Shown here: positions 1-7,150 of the stretch, in pieces
How the letters are laid out: each line of letters starts with the position of its first letter
Numbering within the stretch: position 1 is the first letter of the stretch
Origin: Larix sibirica
Taxonomy: Eukaryota > Streptophyta > Pinopsida > Pinales > Pinaceae
Direction of reading: 5' to 3'
Assembly: GCA_004151065.3 (NCBI GenBank)
Contig: NWUY0300012565.1
Coordinates: 22,727-34,551 of the forward strand
DNA: 11,825 nt
Translations under genes and position numbers: made by a program
Notes under the pieces: generated by a model
Database searches by the model: none
Told to the model about the DNA's origin: nothing
The model's input: the letters and a program-made list of their open reading frames with translations, nothing else

Positions 1-284
1 TATTTTTATTTTTTTTATTTTATAAAATAATTTTTTTTTTTTTTTTAAATTATCATTTAATTTTATATTAAATAATAATAATAATTTTAATAAGTAAAGA
101 ATTCTCTTTATGTACTTCATAAATTAAGGTTTAATATGAATTTATACTTGTTTTAATTTTTCAATTTTTATGTAAATTTTAAAATTCGATTAAAACATCT
201 TATGGATTAGTTTTATGTAATTTTTTGTTGTCACATAAGTACTTTGCGTAATAACATATCCCTATACTTGAATGTAGAGAACAT
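1..284. other. AT-rich non-coding stretch
   Basis: This stretch is dominated by A and T, with poly-T runs (around 31-46) and a short run of TAA/TAAT units near 65-80. No coding frame, splice pattern or retroelement motif could be recognised. It is ordinary plant intergenic sequence as far as can be seen. Confidence 0.7.
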
Positions 285-350
285 TTGTCAACCAGAATTG
301 TTGTAGGTGCACGTTTGTCTTCTTGTTGTCATTTAAACGTCACATCATAC

Positions 351-694
351 GTTATACCAATAATGACAGTTCATCATCATCATTCCTCTTTGACATCAAT
401 GACAACACCTTTCTTAACAAACTCCCCTTTTTTCATTGGTGGCAACACTTCATCTTTTTGTAGTGATACATACTCCCCCTATCTTCAACACTTCATTTAT
501 TTCCCCCTTTGACATCAAGGAAAAATGGCTGCACCCCCTGAGCTTGTAAAATTTGGTAAAAGTGTATGATATTGATTAACCGCCCCTCTCAGTATCACTG
601 TGTGTTACAACGCAATGGTGTCCCAAAAGCAAATAATCCCATTGACCTGGAAGCAATTGACCAAATGGTCTAAGTTTTAACTATGTAGTAGTCC
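351..694. repeat. Direct repeat copy 1 (344 bp)
   Basis: This copy aligns without gaps to 827-1170 at a constant offset of 476 bases. By eye there are five mismatches (at 358, 360, 368, 369 and 409), all in the first 60 bases, and none in the last 285. The copy is followed by one base and then an N at 696. The flanking DNA on either side is not shared with copy 2. Such high identity in old, decayed sequence means either a recent duplication or an assembly effect. Confidence 0.95.
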
Positions 695-695
695 A

Positions 696-696
696 N
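696..696. other. Ambiguous base (N) at the edge of repeat copy 1
   Basis: A single undetermined base lies two positions after the end of the near-identical 344-bp repeat. It may mark low-confidence consensus or a joined contig edge. Confidence 0.95.
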
Positions 697-826
697 TTTA
701 AGGATTCTTCAACTTCACATTGCTTGAGGGGTTATTCAAGGCTCCTTTTAACACTTCACTATTGCTTCAAGAGTGTTGCTTGATTTCATGCATCAAGGTT
801 TATTCACTTGGATTTGACATTGACTT

Positions 827-1170
827 GTTATACTAGTAATGACGCTTCATCATCATCATTCCTCTTTGACATCAATGACAACACTTTTCTTAACAAACTC
901 CCCTTTTTTCATTGGTGGCAACACTTCATCTTTTTGTAGTGATACATACTCCCCCTATCTTCAACACTTCATTTATTTCCCCCTTTGACATCAAGGAAAA
1001 ATGGCTGCACCCCCTGAGCTTGTAAAATTTGGTAAAAGTGTATGATATTGATTAACCGCCCCTCTCAGTATCACTGTGTGTTACAACGCAATGGTGTCCC
1101 AAAAGCAAATAATCCCATTGACCTGGAAGCAATTGACCAAATGGTCTAAGTTTTAACTATGTAGTAGTCC
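827..1170. repeat. Direct repeat copy 2 (344 bp)
   Basis: This is the partner of 351-694. It starts with GTTATAC and ends with GTAGTAGTCC as copy 1 does. The sequence then departs into unrelated DNA at 1171. The purine-tract and LTR-start signature on the minus strand is kept (889-909). Copy 2 is preceded by LTR-like sequence from about 697, which copy 1 lacks. Confidence 0.95.
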
Positions 1171-1185
1171 TAATCAAAGATCCTC

Positions 1186-1326
1186 CTAGCGTGGATCCAT
1201 GGCTATAAGTGGGTTACTCAACTCTAGGTGCAAATTAAGATCCTCCAACAGCATAAGTATATCTTGTTGTTGCCTTAGACCCACTTTACTCCTTCCTTCT
1301 ACGTCGTTCGTATCAATTGTATCCAT
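1186..1326 (-). CDS. Short minus-strand ORF (46 aa), possible start of a retroelement gag
   Basis: The frame runs on the minus strand from an ATG at 1326-1324 to a TAG at 1188-1186. The peptide is hydrophilic at first (MDTIDTNDVEGRSKV), then Gln- and Leu-rich (QQQDILMLLEDLNLHLEL), which could form a short coiled coil. I do not recognise it as a known family. Its place about 200 bases downstream, on the same strand, of a primer-binding-site-like motif at 1528-1539 suggests the N-terminal leftover of a gag gene. It may equally be a chance ORF, as its length is within random expectation. Confidence 0.2.
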   Translation of the reverse strand: MDTIDTNDVEGRSKVGLRQQQDILMLLEDLNLHLELSNPLIAMDPR

Positions 1327-1527
1327 TCCGACCCAGAACAAGTGGTTGCTAGAATTTCTTTCTTTCTCTGATATTTATGCTTCTCAGTCTTGAGTTTGAT
1401 CTTCTTAAAAAACTAGAGTTGAATTATGAAATTTAATGGCCAATAGCCAAAGATGGTGGTCAAAGACCTCGTAAACTCAGAAAACCTCTAAAATTTGAGG
1501 TGGCCAAAAGGATGAATTGAGACGAAG

Positions 1528-1539
1528 GTCCAATACCAA
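1528..1539 (-). other. Degenerate primer-binding-site-like motif (initiator Met-tRNA type)
   Basis: The minus strand reads TGGTATTGGACC. This matches 9 of 12 bases of TGGTATCAGAGC, the usual plant retrotransposon site complementary to the initiator methionine tRNA. It is preceded on the minus strand by ...ATCACAT, so a TG..CA-type LTR could end just before it. No LTR could be delimited. It is weak evidence for the 5' end of a further minus-strand element. Confidence 0.25.
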
Positions 1540-1613
1540 TGTGATGAACCGTTCTTGTTCATATAGTAAGTAACCACCTTAAATAGGCTAGGTAACAGTA
1601 ATCCATAGAGGAC

Positions 1614-1631
1614 AATATATATATATATATT
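1614..1631. repeat. (AT)n microsatellite
   Basis: About nine AT dinucleotides in a row, in an AT-rich setting. No associated feature was seen. Confidence 0.9.
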
Positions 1632-1734
1632 AAAATTTATGAATGATATGATACAATGACAATGTGACGGTGTAATTATAGCATTGACTGGTCACAATGG
1701 TAAGTCATCCTTTCAATAAGTCATGTCTTTTGGA

Positions 1735-1845
1735 TAAGATGTGTCCTTTCATTAATCATTCATCATTAATCATTAATTATTAATTATTATTTTTTATTGA
1801 AATTATTATTTTATTTTTATTTATTATTATTATGTATGTTACAAT
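1735..1845. repeat. ATT/CATTAAT low-complexity tract
   Basis: Irregular repeats of CATTAAT, TTATTAA and TTATTAT run up to the first recognisable copia codons near 1845-1862. The 5' truncation of copia element A falls at or just after this tract. Slippage or a deletion between AT-rich sequences may have set the breakpoint. Confidence 0.75.
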
Positions 1846-1861
1846 TTCTTGGTAGCAATCT

Positions 1862-2491
1862 GTCCCTCACGCCCCTCACCAGAATGGAGTGGCCAAGAGG
1901 AAGAGTATGACTTTGGTAGAAATGGATTAATGTCTACTACAGGCCAAAGACCTTCCGACCAATTTTTGGGAGGAAATTGTTTACTGCTAAAATTGCCTCA
2001 AGAACCTTGTTCCAACTAGAGTTGTCAGTGACATGACTTCATTTGAGAAGTGGCGGGGAAGGAAACCATCTATCGGACGCCTCATAACCTTTAGATGTAT
2101 TGCTTGGGAACACATCAATGATAACTTTAGGAAGAAGTTGGATGCAAAGAGTCATGCTTGCATCATGATGGGCTATTCCGATGAATCAAAATACTATCGG
2201 TTGTTTGACCTTGTTAAACGATAGATTATCTTGAGCAAGAATGTGATATTTGATGAGAATACTTCAAGTATTAAGTTACTAAACTCTTCCTCTGGATTGT
2301 TGCATAGTGATCCTTTTGATATTCTTGAAGAATATAAACCAACTGTACCTTCCTTTGAAGTTTTGACCAAGAAGTTGACCTCAATTCCTGAGTTGACCGG
2401 TAGTCGGTTCACATTGATTGAAACTATAGACCTACTTGCACGACTTCCTAAAACCAACCAATCTTTTCCACCGACGACCTGTATACCTTAG
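1862..2491 (+). pseudogene. Copia integrase, C-terminal part of the catalytic core and linker (element A)
   Basis: One frame (starting 1862) reads VPHAPHQNGVAKRKS and later PTRVVSDMTSFEKWRGRKPS and KKLDAKSHACIMMGY, all hallmarks of the second half of plant copia integrase. It then runs into a linker with VIFDENTSS. Integrase cuts and joins retroelement cDNA into host DNA in the nucleus, using a D,D,E triad. In the family the conserved segment is GVAER, whose Glu is the third catalytic residue; here that codon (1895-1897, AAG) encodes Lys. In-frame stops lie at 1928-1930, 1988-1990, 2222-2224 and 2489-2491. The zinc-binding region and the first two catalytic Asp residues would lie upstream and are missing. 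The minus-strand frame over 2194-2457 is a shadow. Confidence 0.9.
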
Positions 2492-3250
2492 TGGGTTGCT
2501 AAGACTATTGAAGCTGCTAGACCTAATGTCAGTGACGTCAGTATTGATCAGCAGACATGTACTCAGAAATAGCATGGTAGCATTGCCTTGATGGCCTATG
2601 TTCTTGAAACCTGTGATCCTGACACCTATGTTGATGCTTAGGGACTTCCTGAATTGGAGAATGCTATGTCTGCTAAAAATGATTATTTATTGAAGAATCA
2701 GACTTGGGATTTAGTTCCCCAACCACATGGAAAGAATGTTGTGAGGTGTCGACGGGTCTACAGGCTCAATTTTATCTCGAAAGGAGTTTTTGAACATCAC
2801 AAGGATCATATGGTATCCAACGGATTCTCTCGGAAAGTAGGTATCAACTATACTAAAACCTTTGCCCCTATTGCAAAGATGAACTCGATTCGACTGATTC
2901 TTTCACTTGCTACTCAATTTGGATGGGATTTTCATAAAATGGATGTGAAAAGTGCATCTATTCATGGATATTTTTCTGAAGAAATATACATGGAGCGAAC
3001 CCCCTGGTTTTGTGAAGGATTCAAGTCATGTTTGTCGATTAAAGAAATCCTTGTATGGCTTGAAGCAAGCCCCACGTGCTTGGTATGAGAATATTGATAA
3101 TTTTTTCATCATATTGGATTCAAACATTGTGAATCTGATCACAACATTTGTGTATTACATGTCCATGATGATACTTTGGTTGTTGCATTGTATGTTTATG
3201 ATTTAGTCATAACAGGAAACAAAGTCGACTTACTTTAGAGTTTGAAGAAA
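2492..3250 (+). pseudogene. Copia reverse transcriptase (element A)
   Basis: The frame continues from integrase through stops at 2570-2572 and 2639-2641. It then encodes the start of copia RT: LLKNQTWDLVPQPHGKNVV, HKDHMVSNGFSRKVGINYT, TFAPIAKMNSIRLILSLA and MDVKSASIHGYFSEEIYM. A +1 frameshift near 3000 moves the match to the frame holding CRLKKSLYGLKQAPRAWY. A second shift near 3116 moves it to the frame holding SDHNICVLHVHDDTLVVALY. The polymerase signature that should read YVDD reads YVYD (3191-3202), which loses one metal-binding aspartate. RT normally copies element RNA into cDNA in cytoplasmic particles; this copy cannot. Confidence 0.92.
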
Positions 3251-4203
3251 CAACTTACAAATACCATTGAAATGACTAACCTTTTTTCTTTTGCATTTCT
3301 TTTTGGACATTCAAGTGCTACAAATGAATGATGGTATATTTATTTTTAAACCCAAATATGCTTTGTATATTTTGAAATGATTCAAAATGGATGATTGTAA
3401 TTATTGTGCTTCACCTTTTCATTTGGGTGTCAAATTGCCTAAGGATTGTAACTCTCCTCGAGTCGATGCCACTCTTTATCGGTAGTTGGTTGGTAGTATA
3501 ATTTACTTAACTCGCAATCGACCTGACATCTCCTTTGTTGTTGGTGTGGTTTCTCATTTTATGCAGGATCCCGGAGAAATCCACTGCAAAGTTGCAAAGT
3601 GGATTGTTTGATACATTAAGGGTACTTATCCATTTGGTATAAAATATTATCATAGTTCATATCTACTAATCGATTTTACTGATTTCGATTGGGTTGGTGG
3701 CATTGACAATGGGAAGTCCACTTTTGGATTTTTTTTTAGACTTGGTGTTGGACCCTTGGTCTAGTCATGTAAGAAACACAATGTAGTTTCTCTTTTGACT
3801 ATAGAAGCATAGTATCATGGAGATGTCAATGTAGGTATAGAGGTAGTTTGGATCCGTCATCTTTTAGAGGATCTTGGTTTTCCTATCTAATCCTCGACTG
3901 CTATCTATTGTGACAATCAAAGTGCAATTCATGTTGTTGATAATCCTGTTGTGGATAGAAAAATGAATCATGTTGAACTTCATGTCCACTACTTGAGACA
4001 ATTGATACAGGACAATGTTGTCACTCTTGTTTATTGCAGGACAAAATGATCAGCTTGTTGATATCTTTATGAATCATTTACTAGAAGCTAATTTTGTTAA
4101 ACTTTGGGTTATGCTTTCGCTTCAAGCAACTGCAAATATGGGGGGATATTCAAAGAACATAATTCCATCTCCTAAATCTCTAGAGTGTTGTGTTGATGGG
4201 GGG
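3251..4203 (+). pseudogene. Copia RT C-terminal part and RNase H (element A)
   Basis: This part begins with VLQMNDGIFIFKPKYALYIL (copia RT thumb side) and SPRVDATLYR, then LVGSIIYLTRNRPDISF and the RNase H region with FTDFDWVGG, KSTFGFFF, CDNQSAIHVVDNPV and VELHVHYLRQLIQDNVVTL. The conserved EAEY motif is interrupted: its second Glu is a TAG at 3810-3812. Other stops occur near 3376, 3483, 3608, 3763 and 3888. A frameshift near 4045 moves the ending (DQLVDIFMNHLLEANFVKL) into the frame that opens at 4015. RNase H removes the RNA template strand during reverse transcription. The tail just before the LTR (CCVDGG) overlaps the polypurine tract, as in related elements. Confidence 0.9.
4198..4203 (+). 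other. Polypurine tract of element A
   Basis: A GGGGGG run lies immediately before the LTR start TGTTGGAACC. This is the normal place for the plus-strand primer of reverse transcription. Confidence 0.8.
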
Positions 4204-4674
4204 TGTTGGAACCAAAGGTTATGCAAGTTCATCAAACCTTTGGATCTTATGAATACAGACAGTCGAAAATCAATAGTCAACTAAAAGATAATTCAACTAT
4301 ATGATTGACTAAGCGATTAACTTATCGATCAACAAGGTAGTCGATTGGATGGTCAGATTGACCAGAACAATTAACTAATAAATTGAACGATGCAGTTTTA
4401 TTCAGGAAACAATTAGAACTATCGACTCTTATTTGTGGAACCAGGTCTCCCGCAATTCAAGGAAGTTTGTAGATCTAGATACTATAAAAGAACAACCCTA
4501 TGGTTTGTATTGATTTGTGAAAGATAATACATTGTGATGTTCTGATCATAATGCATTGTGTTTAAGTGATGTAAACAGTGTTTATTGACACCACCTATGT
4601 TCTTAGAATATCAATTATCCTTTCTATTATTCTTTTGTAATCTATCAAGTTGTTCTAAGGGTGTTTTCCCAACA
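4204..4674 (+). repeat. 3' LTR of copia element A (471 bp)
   Basis: The LTR starts TGTTGGAA right after the polypurine tract and ends TTTTCCCAACA. The termini TGTTGG...CCAACA are perfect 6-base inverted repeats with canonical TG..CA ends. Right after the terminal A, the coding frame of a different copia element resumes, which independently confirms the 3' boundary. A TATA box lies inside at 4483-4490. The left part holds repeated GTCGA/ATCGA-like words (4262-4350). No second LTR of this element is in the window, so insertion age cannot be judged from LTR divergence. Confidence 0.88.
4483..4490 (+). promoter_or_regulatory. TATA box of the LTR promoter (element A)
   Basis: TATAAAAG lies 280 bases into the 471-base LTR, the usual place for the pol II core promoter at the U3/R border. 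It would start transcription outward, into element B. No transcript evidence is available here. Confidence 0.5.
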
Positions 4675-5087
4675 TCTTTCAACCCGGTTCAGGTCCGATT
4701 TCATGGTCCAGTAAGAAGTTGATAACTCTTTATCTTTCTTCTTGTGAATCAGAGTACAAGGAATCTAAGCAAGCATCTAAATAAGTAGTGTGGATCCGAC
4801 ATGTTTTTATAGAGCTTGGACTGGTTCAGAAGTCTCCTACTGAGTTAAGATGTGACAATCATAATGCAATTCAGTTTGCATACAATCCAGTGTATCACTC
4901 CAAGAATAAACACATTGACCTTGATACTCATTACATTTGAGGTCTTATTATGGATGGCGTTATTTGTTTGGAGTATTGTCCAATAGAATAGTAAGCAACG
5001 GATATATTCACCAAATCCATGATAGAAGAAAAGTTTGCATGCCTTCAAAGTTTGTTAAGGATGCAGGAAGTTTTCATCAAGGGGCAA
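4675..5087 (+). pseudogene. Element B: copia RNase H, C-terminal part, interrupted by element A
   Basis: Starting two bases after the LTR of A, a frame reads FQPGSGPISWSSKK, then CESEYKESKQASK, VVWIRHVFIELGL, RCDNHNAIQFAYNPVYHSK and ATDIFTKSMIEEKFACLQSL. This is the C-terminal part of a copia RNase H of a family different from A. In-frame stops occur near 4781, 4936 and 4986. The expected upstream half of this RNase H would lie left of element A, but that side has been replaced by AT-rich DNA, so only the right flank of the insertion survives. The ESEY motif (counterpart of EAEY in A) is intact in B. The minus-strand frame at 4845-5048 is a shadow. Confidence 0.88.
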
Positions 5088-5101
5088 TGTTAATGTAGTG
5101 T
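5077..5101 (+). other. Polypurine tract and LTR start of element B (cut off)
   Basis: CATCAAGGGGCAA (5077-5087) is a weakened copia polypurine tract. TGTTAATGTAGTG (from 5088) then looks like the start of the 3' LTR of B. Only about 14 bases of LTR remain before the candidate end of gypsy element C at 5102. The alternative, an LTR of B running on to TTAACA at 5346, is discussed under rejected ideas. Confidence 0.45.
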
Positions 5102-5706
5102 TGATCCAAGTATGTGTGAGAACAAAATGAAATAATGCGTATAGAATAGAGTACATAGATATATATTGTAAACAAAACGGTGATACAGTAGACTCAAACT
5201 CTATAACTTAATGGAATAGAACACACTGTAAAATGCAGAATACAAAATAGCTAGAATGGTGGTAGTTGATCTCTGAGAAGAAATGTGCCTACTACGCTCA
5301 TCCATAAGAATTTGGGTTAAAATGAGGCCAAAAGGACCATTTAACATAAAGCACCAATGATAAAACCCTAAACATCAAAAACTCTAACCCTAGAAGATGA
5401 AAAGTGGGTCTCATTGTGGTTAGTTGATACATCAATTTCTTGGGGGGCGTAAATTTTGCATACAATCTCCATTTGGGGTGCTTGGTAGCTCATCGGAAGG
5501 GTCTGGCTAAGAAATACACATTATAAATGGCCTAGATGATGCATTTGGCTTTGTTTGGGAACTGATATGCCAACAATATTGTTTAGGGCCCCAAAACGAC
5601 CTTGAGAGTTCAAGACCCAAAAAAAACCATTAAGAAGTGACAAGATGGAAAACTGTGTTTTGAGCTAGTGGACTGGGTGGGTGGAAACCAATGCCCACCA
5701 GTATCA
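5102..5706 (-). repeat. Candidate 3' LTR of gypsy element C (605 bp)
   Basis: On the minus strand the LTR would start TGATACTGG at 5706, directly after a G8 polypurine tract, and end CTTGGATCA at 5102. The termini are TGAT..ATCA, a 4-base inverted repeat in TG..CA form. Inside, on the same strand, is a TATA-like TTTATAAT (5520-5527), followed by a T-rich part that resembles the R-U5 region of plant gypsy LTRs. The 5102 end is inferred from the terminal sequence and from the sudden change out of element B. The 5706 end is better supported, because the polypurine tract and the end of pol lie next to it. Confidence 0.5.
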
Positions 5707-5720
5707 GACCCCCCCCAAGT
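5707..5720 (-). other. Polypurine tract of gypsy element C
   Basis: The minus strand reads ACTTGGGGGGGGTC between the last pol stop (5739-5737) and the LTR start at 5706. This is the normal place for the plus-strand primer of a gypsy element. Confidence 0.65.
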
Positions 5721-5736
5721 AATAAATGGTATCTAT

Positions 5737-6384
5737 TTAGTTGAGTACCCCCATCAAATGGGGAAACTGTTGTTGAACTTGACGCTTTGTGAGCCACTTT
5801 CCTTGGTGCAAGAGTTTCTCTGCTTTGATAACCCGATAGAGTTGGAGTTTCTGTTGGAGAGTGACCTTAACTTGTGTGTCCATTATCCTATCAATGGAGG
5901 CTTGTTCTGTGCATTCAGGGTTCAGCTATGTAGGTTTCATCTTCTTTTCCACCTCCTATATGTCCAATAGTGGTGGAAAATATGGCCAAAGGAGGTCCAC
6001 ATTGAATACTGGTTGCAAGCCAAGGAAGGGGGGAATACTTAATTCAAAAGAATTTTCTCCCACATCCTTGGTGATGGTATAAGGAACATAGAGAAGTGGA
6101 TGCAGCTTCCGATGGGGTCCTGTAAGGTGCTCTTTATGCAAATGCAACCAAACCTTGTCTTCCACATGAAACTTGTGTGGAACCCTATGTTGATCATGGT
6201 ATTGCTTCTATTTAGCATTGGAATTCTGTAAAATATCATGGACCTATTAGAGGATGTGCTAATCCATTCAATGAATTTTGTGTCTTTTTCGGCCTCTGAT
6301 TGAGAATGGGAGGATTATTCATATGTGGGCACAAATGGTAGTGCTACATCAATGGGGACCAATGGTTGAAACCCCAAGACCACC
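5737..6384 (-). pseudogene. Gypsy integrase C-terminal region (element C)
   Basis: After the catalytic core, the minus strand encodes KFHVEDKVWLHLHKEHL, then GPHRKLHPLLYVPYTITKD and FLGLQPVFNVDLLWPYFPP. These are typical of the DNA-binding C-terminal region and GPY/F module that follow the core in gypsy integrases; the GPY/F site reads VPY. Stops interrupt the frame near 5956 and 5925. Then comes ECTEQASIDRIMDTQVKVT and a Gln-rich tail ending at the TAA at 5739-5737. The tail sits where a chromodomain is found in chromoviruses, but I cannot confirm a chromodomain fold by eye. The plus-strand frames over 5668-6082 and 6278-6517 are shadows. Confidence 0.82.
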
Positions 6385-6830
6385 TAACAAGGGTTGTGAT
6401 TGGTCAAGCTATGGAGGGTTCTACTGTAGCTGTGTTGAACATAAGGAAGGCACTCATCCCATGTGTGTGGATGCTTGGAGTTGTACATGCACAGCATGTG
6501 CACAATCATCATGTTGATGACCTCTATATATCCATTAGTTTGGTGGTGGAAGGCGATGGATTTGGTGAGCTTGGTGTCCAATAGTGACCAGAGGATCAAC
6601 CAAAATGTACTTGGGAACTTTATTTCTTTGTCTGAGATGATGGTATGTGGAATTCCAAAATGTACCCGCACACTCGAAGAAGAGATTGGAAGTGGATTCG
6701 GCTATGATGGTCTTTTTGCAGGTTGTTGGAATGGCCGTCTTGGATAAAATATCAAAAAACACGAATACACAGTCATTACCATGCTTGTTTGAAGGAAGAC
6801 CTAACATATATTCCATCGTGATGGATTCCT
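6384..6830 (-). pseudogene. Gypsy integrase catalytic core (element C)
   Basis: Two minus-strand frames together cover the core. The first (6816 down to about 6665) reads MEYMLGLPSNKHGNDCVFVFF and FDILSKTAIPTTCKKT. After a frameshift the second (6671-6384) reads HFGIPHTIISDKEIKFPST, FHHQTNGYIEVIN, YNSKHPHTWDECLPYVQHSY. The catalytic triad is usually D, D, E: the first position is Glu (in ITMEYM) instead of Asp, the second Asp (ISDKE) is kept, and the Glu (YIEVIN) is kept. A stop just upstream (TAG, plus-strand 6830-6832) replaces the usual Trp before ESI. The element is dead, but the family call is firm. Confidence 0.9.
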
Positions 6831-7150
6831 AGGGTCTATCGAGAGTAGGAATATGGGTGTACAATACTTGTTTTTTAATGGATGACTTGGTTATGGAGAA
6901 TGCAGTGCAGGATATAAGATATTGACATCCCGATGAAGCTTAAACCAATAGAAATAATTCTGGAGTACTGCTACTATCTTCTCCATGCCAAGATCTGAGA
7001 TACTTACTAACATCCTGGCAAAGCTCCATCCAATAGAAATACTTTTGGAGCACTACTACTATATTCTCCATGCTAAAGTGTCCAACCACCTGATTATAGT
7101 GGGATTCCCAAATCAATTTCACATTGATCCACATCACAGTTGGCATTATT
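6831..7150 (-). pseudogene. Gypsy integrase zinc-binding region, partly duplicated (element C)
   Basis: The minus strand reads LIWESHYNQVVGHFSMEN, then VVVLQKYFYWMELCQDVSKY. This is the N-terminal integrase segment with the two His residues of the HHCC zinc site (in ESH and GHF). The next 85 bases repeat it: GMEKIVAVLQNYFYWFKLHRDV. After another frameshift comes SCTAFSITKSSIKKQVLYT. The Cys pair of the site is expected as C-x-x-C; here it reads C-T-A-F, so one zinc ligand is lost. Plus-strand frames at 6985-7212 are shadows. Confidence 0.85.
6925..7078. repeat. 85-bp-period imperfect direct duplication inside the integrase region
   Basis: 6925-6993 and 7010-7078 align at a constant offset of 85 bases. 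Both start ACATCC and end CTCCATGC.AA, with scattered mismatches. Both copies encode the same piece of integrase on the minus strand (VLQ.YFYW..L..DV). As 85 is not a multiple of three, the duplication itself shifts the frame. The mismatches mean it is old. Confidence 0.85.

Larger units (their letters stand above)
285..1170 (-). mobile_element. Remnant of a SIRE-type copia 3' end (polypurine tract and LTR start), present twice
   Basis: Read on the minus strand, each copy of the duplicated block carries G-rich tracts preceded by 'gatgtcaa' or 'accaatg'-like words, then AAAAAAGGGGAG followed at once by TTTGTTAAG (plus-strand 413-433 and 889-909). Many plant SIRE/Maximus copia elements have this layout between the end of pol and the 3' LTR: several purine tracts, then an LTR beginning TGTTAAG. 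The sequence on the lower-coordinate side of copy 2 (697-895) reads on the minus strand like LTR sequence, with repeated 'tcaagcaa'/'tgaagtg' words. No pol reading frame is preserved beside it. The family is recognised from motif style only, and the LTR ends are not defined. The plus-strand frame across 285-512 is a chance ORF over these tracts. Confidence 0.35.
1845..4674 (+). mobile_element. Element A: 5'-truncated Ty1/copia retrotransposon with 3' LTR
   Basis: The plus strand carries, in the order expected for copia pol, the C-terminal half of integrase (from about 1862), reverse transcriptase (from about 2654), RNase H (about 3640-4140), a polypurine tract (4198-4203) and one LTR (4204-4674). 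The integrase-before-RT order separates copia from gypsy. The 5' LTR, gag, protease and the N-terminal half of integrase are absent; the left edge is AT-rich low-complexity DNA. Many in-frame stops and several frameshifts make it non-functional. The right edge falls inside the RNase H of a second copia element (B), so A is a nested insertion. Confidence 0.9.
5707..7150 (-). mobile_element. Element C: Ty3/gypsy 3' part (integrase to polypurine tract)
   Basis: Reading down the minus strand from 7150, one meets the integrase zinc-binding region, the catalytic core, the C-terminal GPY-type region, a stop, a polypurine tract and then the candidate LTR. This is the order of the 3' end of a gypsy pol gene. 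The left part of the element (gag, protease, RT, RNase H) is not attached. The similarity stops near 7150 in front of a short CpG-rich stretch and an N. Relics of gag and protease on the same strand at 9053-10345 could be the missing part. Confidence 0.85.

Noticed and set aside
285-512. Plus-strand ORF of 75 codons
   Set aside because: It is Ser/Thr/His-rich with no domain, and lies over the repeated purine-tract block in the antisense sense; copy 2 at 827-1170 does not keep the same start.
341-960. Repeated block as a CRISPR or satellite array
   Set aside because: Only two long units with different flanks and a 132-bp spacer, in eukaryotic retroelement-rich DNA; there is no array structure.
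1199-1393. Plus-strand ORF of 64 codons
   Set aside because: Ser/Leu-rich and composition-driven; it is antisense to the weak gag-like ORF at 1186-1326. No similarity recognised.
2194-2457. Minus-strand ORF of 87 codons
   Set aside because: Shadow of the copia A integrase/linker frame on the plus strand.
4845-5048. Minus-strand ORF of 67 codons
   Set aside because: Antisense to the RNase H of copia B, which has clear motifs on the plus strand.
5088-5346. Copia B LTR of 259 bp from TGTTAA to TTAACA
   Set aside because: The termini are perfect 6-base inverted repeats, but TTAACA is frequent in AT-rich DNA, and 5346 falls inside the stretch that must belong to the LTR of gypsy C if that LTR begins at 5706. 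It remains the main alternative.
5668-6747. Several plus-strand ORFs, one of them Cys-rich (6278-6517)
   Set aside because: All lie antisense to gypsy integrase motifs. The Cys-rich look comes from reading GTG/TGT-rich antisense codons and has no signal peptide or regular Cys spacing.
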